From contig JAQIFP010000094.1 of NCBI GenBank assembly GCA_030141585.1, positions 1-17,500 on the forward strand: DNA of 17,500 nt, written 5' to 3'. Below, one piece after another: positions 11,649 to 17,500 of the stretch. The notes below the pieces were generated by a model, which was not told the origin of the DNA, did no database searches, and saw only the letters and a program-made list of their open reading frames with translations. Made by a program: the position numbers and the translations under genes. Position 1 is the first letter of the stretch. Each line of letters starts with the position of its first letter. The DNA comes from Ophryocystis elektroscirrha (Eukaryota > Apicomplexa > Conoidasida > Neogregarinorida > Ophryocystidae).

Positions 11649-12682
11649 AAAGTTTACCTTGATCCAAAAGGGTCACGAGCGTCTAATACTTCAACTATAA
11701 TGTCAGATGAATCAATAACTTTATATAACTCCTAATAATAATTAAAAAAAAAAAATACCCACTTGCCAAATCCTCTTGGATGTCCCTTTTTTAAACACTT
11801 CTTCACTCACAGCTTCCCTGGCTTCAACATCCTCAACTAAAGCGGAAGTATCTTGGTTCCCGTTATAATTGGAAGTTGTACTTTCCGCCTACTGTTTTAA
11901 CAAAAAAACAAAAATTACAGTTTTCAAAGCGTCAGAAAACGTCGTGAAATTTATTTTGGCACGTTTTCGGAGTTTATTTTTTCCGAAAGTTTTGTCATAA
12001 GGCTCAAAAGCTAGTAAATCACTGGTTTGCGTTGCTTGGTGCTCTAAAACACTTTTGGGCAAAAATAACGAAGTAGGCAGGGCAGTTCTTTTGATTAATA
12101 CATTATAAGAGTTGTGTTTTTTTTCTTCCAAGACATTTCTAAATGCTTCCAACTTTGATTGAGTTATCACTCGAGTGTTTCCGAACCATCTCCTATCAGG
12201 CTGAATCCGAACCGGTTCTGATGGTTTAATACTCATCTAAAAAAAAAAAAAAGGTTAGGTTAAGTTATATATTAGCATATATAAGAATTTAGTAAAATTT
12301 TCTTGTAAAATGTAAAGCTATATAATAAGATATGTTCAATATTTATTAAGTAATGAGTTAATTGGAGTCATTAGAGTTATATCAATAATTATATGAAAAT
12401 ATACATTATATAAAAGTGTATAGCTCATTGAAATATATATATATATATATATAATAGCGATAATGAATTATTAGTCTCAAATATTAATTGACAAAATCAG
12501 CACTAGATTCGCATAAATATGCCTTGCATGTAAAATGTGCATGTTACCTTTGCAAAATTAGGCTTTTCATTATAAAGCTTAAGAATATTCTCTTTTGCTT
12601 TGTCTCGCATAGGCCCGGACTTTTTTTTTATAGTTTGCTTAACGCTCTTAATAGCGGATTTGAGTTTTTTTTGTTGCTTCAT
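9587..12682 (-). CDS. NOG2: Nucleolar GTPase NOG2 (GNL2/NGP-1 family), 9 exons
   Basis: Proposed exons, 5' to 3': 12548-12682, 11919-12236, 11763-11888, 11658-11731, 11154-11351, 10990-11120, 10342-10445, 10227-10306, 9587-9854, giving 477 residues ending in TGA; yeast Nog2 is 486. The family acts in late nucleolar/nuclear pre-60S maturation. It is a circularly permuted GTPase, and the motifs appear in that order: NKCD (G4, 240-243), GYPNVGKSS (G1, 302-310), DCPG (G3, 346-349). Family hallmarks are [10 protein letters not shown] and [11 protein letters not shown] in exon 2, [42 protein letters not shown] and [20 protein letters not shown]. The N-terminal exon is lysine-rich, with [14 protein letters not shown] matching the NMRDRA segment of homologues. 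Removing the 35-nt intron 10307-10341 is required to recover the [11 protein letters not shown] frame. Four introns are 30-35 nt and four are 306-544 nt. The long C-terminal extension of animal GNL2 is absent, as in yeast. Confidence 0.95.
9947..10080. repeat. TA microsatellite and degenerate TAAATATATA repeat, NOG2 intron 8
   Basis: A pure TA run (about 9949-9980) is followed by degenerate TAAATATATAC-type repeats to about 10080. All lie inside the 372-nt intron 9855-10226. Confidence 0.8.
10480..10695. repeat. Trinucleotide TAA/AAT-rich tract in NOG2 intron 6
   Basis: About 200 bases are dominated by TAA/AAT trinucleotide units, including unbroken runs near 10600-10624 and shorter ones interrupted by single-base changes. 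It differs from the TA dinucleotide tracts seen elsewhere. A separate TA run follows at about 10735-10764. Both are inside the 544-nt intron 10446-10989. Confidence 0.85.
11597..11641. repeat. TA microsatellite in NOG2 intron 4
   Basis: About 45 bases of TA dinucleotide in the 306-nt intron 11352-11657, ending 17 bases from the donor side of the intron. Confidence 0.9.
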
Positions 12683-13103
12683 AGCTTAATCAGCAACCTG
12701 TCCTGATAAATATAGCTAAATTACACTGCACTATACTGAATGCACTTATCAGCTTATCACATTATTGAATCAAATAAAGCAATTATATATTCATATAGTT
12801 ATTATTATATGTGAATAATTATCTATGTGTATTTTATTCTAATAAATAAAAACGAGATCAAGAAAAAAAGCACACAATATTAAAGTATATACTTATATAT
12901 ACATATATGTACTTATATATTCATATACATGTATTTATATATATATACATATATATGTATATAAATTTATATTATAAATATATAAAATAATTATAGAGTA
13001 TACATCTTATAGATAACAATGTTTAGTAGAACAAATTTTGAATGTATTTAAAAAGCCATGTCATTAAAATAACAATAAACTAGATATTTTGAAAAAAACG
13101 AGC
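12683..13103. other. Intergenic region upstream of NOG2
   Basis: About 420 bases lie between the NOG2 start and the stop of the next minus-strand gene. AT-rich with palindromic TATATACATATATGTA-like stretches at about 12890-12970. I see no exon, RNA gene or named regulatory motif. It should contain the NOG2 promoter and the 3' UTR of the SR-rich gene. Confidence 0.6.
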
Positions 13104-13435
13104 TTATTTACGAGACTCTGCTACTTCTAGTGGAGCTGTCTCTTTAAGTTTCTCTACAAGGTCTTCAAACTTGCACGTCGCCGATGCTGGAACTCCTAAA
13201 AAAAAAACGCATTAAAAACATTTATAAGTGTAACATACGATTAATTAAAATATAATCTTTATAAATCAAATACTATATACTGGTATTTAATCATAAATAT
13301 AAACTATAGTGTTTCTAGTTGTGTATATCTTAATTAAGGGATATATATACAATAGCTATATGTATATATATATATATATACATTTATTTCTTTATATTTA
13401 AAGCTAGAAATATAAATTGCTTTAATAATACTATT

Positions 13436-13487
<52 letters not shown>

Positions 13488-13519
13488 CATTAATAACTAT
13501 AATTGTTAGGTATATATAT

Positions 13520-13556
<37 letters not shown>

Positions 13557-15338
13557 TTACTTCTTCATATCTAAATATAGAGATATTAATTGTAATTGAA
13601 ATATTATTTATATATATATATACATTTATAAATAAATATATATATTTGTTTATATATTAACATATATGTATATATATGTACATGTATTTATCTATATTTA
13701 TATAATTCTAGATGTACCTATATATATACATGTATCCATTTATATGTATATATATATGATTAGCAATTAAGATGTTATACGTAATTCAGTAGATATAAAT
13801 TAATTTTGATAATGACTAAATTATGGGAAGGTTTAAAATATATCAAACCTTTTTTGCGAAGATGGTGTTTTACGATTTTCCAGGTTTTTGTTTCCTTTAG
13901 TTTCTGGAAGTCACAGCTTGTATCTGGAGATGCTAAATTAGAAGGATCTGTGAAAGAATTAATAATCTTCTGCATTTACCATCAAACTTGTAATATCGAG
14001 TTAATTCAGGCTTGCGTTTATATGACCACACAAATAGAGTGAAACTACAAGTTTTGTTCGGAGCTAATTCACATTCTAAACAGTAATACATCTAAAAAAA
14101 AAATTAAAAAAAAAAAGAAAAAGTACCTTTCCATCGTTTACAGTAACTCTTCGCGTGATTTCATAAGTGCCTTCAGAACTTAATATAAACTTCTCAAAGG
14201 TTTGCAGCGAATGACGTTCACCATCTGAAGTTTCATAAGTAAATACATCTTCATGGAAATAATCTTCAATTAGCTGCTGCAAAGCAGAGTTTCGCTTAGA
14301 TTGAGAAAATATGTTTCTAACTTCAGTGAACCTATTTTTTTTTTTTTTTTTTTTTTTTTTTACTCATGTGATAGGGCAGCACAATCAAATTTCTTTGATG
14401 GTGATTCCCGACTTCTTTTAGATATTCTAGAGCGTTGTCTTTCATTTGAAGCCATTTCAGCTCTTCTATGTGGGGGTGATATATGGCGTCCATGAGAACG
14501 ACTTTGGTATCCTCTTTCAGGAGACCTTCTTCTTCCTCCACCTCCATGAGAACGTTTTCTCATGAAACGTTTATCGGGAGAATAATGATCCGGAGACCGT
14601 CTTCTTCGCTCGAATCGAGAACGAGAATGATCTCTATAGCGCATATAACGCGGAGAGGAATATCGAGGACGTTTAGACATATAGCGACGCTCCCGACTCG
14701 AACTCATGCTTTGTGCATTCATTCGACGGTAATTTCGAGAGTTGCTTCTATGACGATTTTTGCTTCTACTTCGAGAAACAGATCTTTGACGTCTATGATG
14801 GCGTCCTTCAGATAGATTGAGGTGTTTTGGCGGTGTCGAGTTATCATCACTGGGTGATCGATGATGCCGTTTAGATAAAGGAGAACGACTTCCACTTCTA
14901 CTACCTACGCTTCTGCTGCCTACGCTTCTATTCCGAGGTTCGCTTCTTCTTGACGTTCGATGTTCACTCTTGCGTGGAGATCTATGATCAGCTCTCCGTG
15001 GACTTCTATGCTCACTCTTCTGTACAGACCTACTTCTATTGTCGCTTCTGTGCGTGCTTCTATCTGGAGAAGTACTTGGAGAAGACGAATCATCTCGTCG
15101 ATTGTGATGTCTTCTAGAAGATCTATGACTCGAATTACTTCGATAAGACCCTTTACGTCTAAAGTTTTTAGATACAGAAGTATCCATTTGTGGCGATGAG
15201 GATTTTTGCAATGATTTTTTTTGCAGGTCGGTATCTGTCATCCAAGCAGGCAAAACAGATGCACGTCCACGACCTGCACATATATAAAAAAAAAAAAAAG
15301 TTACCTCGACCTCCCGTCAAAGCATTCTCAGATAACAT
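13104..15338 (-). CDS. Arginine/serine-rich (SR-like) protein with unrecognised C-terminal domain, 6 exons
   Basis: Proposed exons, 5' to 3': 15305-15338, 14364-15273, 14127-14331, 13980-14091, 13849-13947, 13104-13195, giving 483 residues ending in TAA. The N-terminus carries GGRGRGRASVLPAWMTD, an RG-rich stretch with a PAWMT motif. Residues of about 45-310 are an RS domain with many SR, HRS and RSP units (KSEHRSPRRADHRSPRKSE), typical of splicing and nuclear-speckle proteins. The remaining ~170 residues form a compact region that does not look like an RRM or PWI domain. It has FHEDVFTYET, EKFILSSEGTYEITRRVTV, a cysteine cluster in YYCLECELAPNKTC, FTLFVWSYKRKPELTRYYKF and a helical WKIVKHHLRKKGVPASATC tail. 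I cannot name the family. Four of its introns are 31-35 nt, one being nearly pure poly-A. The last intron (13196-13848) is 653 nt with a GTTTGA donor. A role in RNA processing is inferred only from the RS domain. The SR exon is clearly less AT-rich than its surroundings. Confidence 0.8.
13196..13848 (-). other. 653-nt intron full of TA repeats (SR-rich gene)
   Basis: This gene-free stretch is the last intron of the SR-rich gene. It holds pure TA runs at about 13444-13476 and 13521-13551 and degenerate TATATGTATATA repeats at about 13655-13760. The frame at 13475-13660 on the plus strand is only translated repeat. The phase of the flanking exons (G|GA) supports splicing, but the donor is the less usual GTTTGA. 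Confidence 0.65.
14332..14363 (-). other. 32-nt intron consisting of GT, 27 A and TAG
   Basis: On the coding strand this intron is GT followed by 27 consecutive A and then TAG. It joins the RS domain exon (ending GA) to the next exon (starting G TTC ACT). Splicing gives GAG and an open frame into the C-terminal domain. Without splicing, the RS frame meets a stop directly after the exon. There is no pyrimidine tract, and the only possible branch adenosines are within the A-run. Confidence 0.75.
14895..14929. repeat. 15-bp tandem repeat coding for SVGSR units
   Basis: Within the RS exon the plus strand shows two adjacent near-identical 15-base units, CTTCTACTACCTACG and CTTCTGCTGCCTACG, plus a partial third. 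On the coding strand they give RSVGSRSVGSRS. This is recent-looking unit duplication inside a low-complexity coding region. Confidence 0.75.
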
Positions 15339-15556
15339 ATATAAAAATTAAATTATATTAATATTATATTTATATTAAAACAACTATTTTTAAATGTAAA
15401 AAGTTCTATCACAGATATAGTTGGGACGATAACTGGATCACAATAAATCCCTTCATATAAGACTTACTTATATTATAGAAGCATTATTGCAATTTTTTGT
15501 TATATTAAGAATTATAATTAATATTATAAAAATGTAAGTTTTTTTTTTTTTTTTTT
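15339..15556. other. Short intergenic gap with poly-T run
   Basis: About 218 bases upstream of the SR-rich gene. It ends in an 18-T run (15541-15558) that abuts the stop of the small gene at 15557. No exon or RNA gene could be supported. Confidence 0.55.
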
Positions 15557-15753
15557 TTAAAATGCAAAATCTTCCTTTAACCTTAAATATATTAAGTCCA
15601 TAGAATTTAGAATTATTAGCTCCCCGAAGTCTTTTATTAAGTAGCAATTTTTAACTTTAACAATGGACTTTGTTAACTGAAAAGTGCAGCTAAAATCTAT
15701 GGTGATATTACCAAAACGTCGTATTCTGGACAAATTATCTCTAAAAGTAACAT
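15557..15753 (-). CDS. Small hypothetical protein, possible 2-exon gene or 3' exons of a larger one
   Basis: Two readings compete. With a 35-nt intron at 15677-15711 (GTAATA donor, TTTTCAG acceptor), exons 15712-15753 and 15557-15676 join in phase 0 to give 53 residues, including EIICPEYDVL and KVKNCYLIKDFGELIILNSM. Without splicing, a 70-residue frame starts at 15769 and shares the last 40 codons. The shared C-terminal part is beta-like and hydrophobic and is less AT-rich than the flanks, which argues that it is coding. I favour the spliced form because 35 nt is the commonest short-intron length in this window. A third option is an acceptor at about 15740 (TTTTAG) that would make these the last exons of a gene whose 5' part I could not find. 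The family is not recognised. Confidence 0.4.
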
Positions 15754-15769
15754 ATTTTGTAAATAACAT

Positions 15770-16032
15770 ATTTTAAATATTTATTTAATTATTTATACAT
15801 GCGAATTATAGCTTAAAATATATTCGAGTATTCGTAGAAATATACATGTATTTGTTTCATGACAACATATTTATGATTTATATAGATATATATATAATAA
15901 TGTTTATCTACCCACACCCATAAGTAACATATATAAATGCAGGTATACGAATAAATTAGAATATATATACATCTATTAATATATATACATATATATAAAT
16001 GAATATATATGTATATATATATGAATATACAT

Positions 16033-16066
<34 letters not shown>

Positions 16067-16108
16067 CTATATATTAATATATAAAATATACGAATATTTT
16101 TGTAAGTT

Positions 16109-16145
<37 letters not shown>

Positions 16146-16840
16146 TTAAAATTATATAATTATATATATGGTTATATAGTAATATATATATTTATTACAT
16201 TTGAATATATATGTGAGTATAAATATAAACATATATGAAACATTTATGAATATATAAGAATTTATATGTAGATATATATGAAAACATATACGAGTACATA
16301 TATGATTACATATATGAGTACATATATAAAATGTATATAACGATATATATATATATATATAATTATATACAAAGTAACATACATATAAATACAAATATGA
16401 ATATATTTAAATATACCCGTAGATATTTATAAGTACATACATGAATACATATATGAATGCATTTATGAGTACATATTTGAAATATATATAAAGACATTTG
16501 ATTTCATATATCAATATATATATATATATATGTATAAATATTTATTCGTATATTTATATATGCAAAAATATATATGAATATATAAAAATATATACGTAGA
16601 TATATACCAATACAAATATATAAAAAATATACAAACATATATGACTTAATATATCTATATATATATAAAAATTTAGACATAATTATGAATATAAATATGA
16701 ATACATGAATCAATTTGTAAAACATATATGAATTTTGATATGAACCAATATATATGTACATTTAGAAAAATATATATATAAAATAAATTTATTTTTACAT
16801 TTAAATAAATATATTTAAATGTATATTATAAAAATTATAG
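15770..16840. other. Gene-free AT-rich repeat region
   Basis: Over 1 kb with no supportable exon. It contains TA runs at about 16037-16065 and 16111-16141 and, from about 16200 to 16740, a degenerate 12-bp minisatellite. The long minus-strand open frames here (16152-16394 and 16504-16761) are Tyr/Ile-rich translations of those repeats and are not genes. Confidence 0.8.
16284..16481. repeat. Degenerate 12-bp minisatellite (TACATATATGAR type)
   Basis: Four 12-base units lie exactly in register at 16284-16331, the third being ACATATATGAGT. Another four lie at 16434-16481, for example TACATACATGAA, TACATATATGAA and TACATATTTGAA. More diverged relatives surround both blocks from about 16200 to 16740. 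Because the unit is a multiple of three, it creates long spurious open frames. Confidence 0.8.
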
Positions 16841-17500
16841 TTAAAATGAATTTACTATTGTATTTGTAATTGTATATAAGAATGCTTACTGAAAGCCTGT
16901 ACAAGATGAAGTGAATATCCACATATTATAACAGAGTCAAATTTATCTGACTAAAAACTATCACATATATTAACTGTATACACTTTATGTATATATAAAC
17001 ATATGAATATATAAGTATAAAAATCATTCAAAGTGAATTTAACCTAATTTGCCCGTATTGAATACACAGTATTTCAATATACTCTTATTTAGATATCTCG
17101 TGTATCAGTACATACATGATTATATATATATTTATAAATATATATTTAAATTACGATATATGTATACTTTTTTTTTTTTTTATATTTATATTCTTATAAA
17201 GATTATAAGTAAATCAATTTACGTATTCTTTAACGGTGCTGATAATGTTAATTGAGCTAGAGTTTAGCTTTCTATGACTCTTAAGTGTGTGTCCTTTGTG
17301 ACTAAGGAGCTCGGCAAGTACATGAGCTTCCTGTGCATGTGATGAATCTAATATTATAAGGCCTACATATTAATGCAATTAGATGCATTTGACAAACCGA
17401 ATGTTTTTTTTTCCGTCATCACTCGATTTGTCCTCTCAATACTCCAATCAGTCAAACAAGTAGCAGAGTCATAGTCTCCATCTTCAGTGCGCAGTCGCTC
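16841..17500 (-). CDS. 3' end of a tail-anchored, possibly SNARE-like (Qb) protein, partial
   Basis: Proposed exons, 5' to 3': beyond the window to 17398, 17223-17347, 16890-16950, 16841-16854, ending in TAA; the 5' part lies outside the window. The visible 100 or so residues contain TDWSIERTNRVMTEKK, a helical amphipathic stretch EAHVLAELLSHKGHTLKSHR, and a C-terminal hydrophobic segment VIICGYSLHLVQAF followed by only four residues. A helix followed by a terminal membrane anchor is SNARE architecture. LAELLSH resembles the ENLSHDRE part of the Vti1 SNARE motif, but the central layer residue (Gln, or Asp in Vti1) would be Lys or His here. If it is a SNARE, it would act in Golgi/endosomal fusion. 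The introns are 50, 272 and 35 nt, all in phase. The 50-nt one uses a GTTTGT donor and is the weakest junction. Coding nature is fairly sure; the SNARE label is tentative. Confidence 0.6.
16855..16889 (-). other. 35-nt intron before the terminal exon of the tail-anchored gene
   Basis: GTAAGC donor and AATAG acceptor, splitting a codon after its first base. The following exon has only 14 bases and supplies the last residues INSF and the stop. Without splicing, the frame stops almost immediately after the donor, so the protein would end at nearly the same place either way. Confidence 0.55.

Noticed and set aside
12488..12706. 72-codon plus-strand open frame with hydrophobic stretch
   Set aside because: Antisense of the first NOG2 exon, whose [14 protein letters not shown] segment matches the family.
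13806..14042. 78-codon plus-strand open frame
   Set aside because: Antisense of two exons of the SR-rich gene.
14332..14547. 71-codon minus-strand open frame with an acidic run and poly-Lys tail
   Set aside because: It overlaps the RS exon in another frame and its poly-Lys end is the A-rich intron; the RS frame is far better supported.
14483..15199. Plus-strand open frames antisense to the RS exon
   Set aside because: Ser/Arg/Thr-rich shadows produced by the complementary strand of the RS repeats.
16152..16761. Two minus-strand open frames of 80 and 85 codons
   Set aside because: They read through the 12-bp minisatellite; composition is almost only Tyr, Ile, Phe and Lys, with no domain or splice support.

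Overview
The window looks like nuclear DNA from a very AT-rich, intron-dense unicellular eukaryote. No bacterial, phage or CRISPR structure is visible, and no tRNA or rRNA was recognised. The code appears standard, because TAA, TAG and TGA all end reconstructed reading frames. An AT-rich protist, for example an apicomplexan-like lineage, would fit the composition and the tiny introns, but the sequence does not settle the lineage.

Every gene is broken up by introns, so I joined the exons by hand using donor/acceptor sites, phase and protein similarity. Left to right: a plus-strand RINT1/TIP20-family vesicle-tethering gene (557-4836, 11 exons, 775 aa). It converges, across about 700 bases of AT repeats, on a block of minus-strand genes. 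These are a cyclin-dependent kinase (5530-8063, 6 exons, 320 aa), an unrecognised coiled-coil/acidic-tail protein (8145-9330, 6 exons, 198 aa), the ribosome-biogenesis GTPase NOG2 (9587-12682, 9 exons, 477 aa), an SR-rich protein with an unrecognised conserved-looking C-terminal half (13104-15338, 6 exons, 483 aa), a small doubtful gene (15557-15753), and the 3' end of a tail-anchored, possibly SNARE-like protein (16841 to the window edge).

The genes are housekeeping functions (ER-Golgi traffic, cell cycle, 60S assembly, probable RNA processing) and do not form one pathway. The most unusual property is the intron population. I count 18 proposed introns of 29-38 nt, peaking at 35, and a second class mostly of 165-660 nt. 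The long class carries nearly all of the intronic TA microsatellites. One 32-nt intron is simply GT, 27 A and TAG. The five short introns whose length is a multiple of three all contain an in-frame stop.

The gene-free stretches (1-556, 4837-5529, 12683-13103, 15754-16840) are TA microsatellites, homopolymer runs and short-period minisatellites. I found no convincing defence system, mobile element or other new multi-gene system. The splice models are manual inferences and need transcript support.
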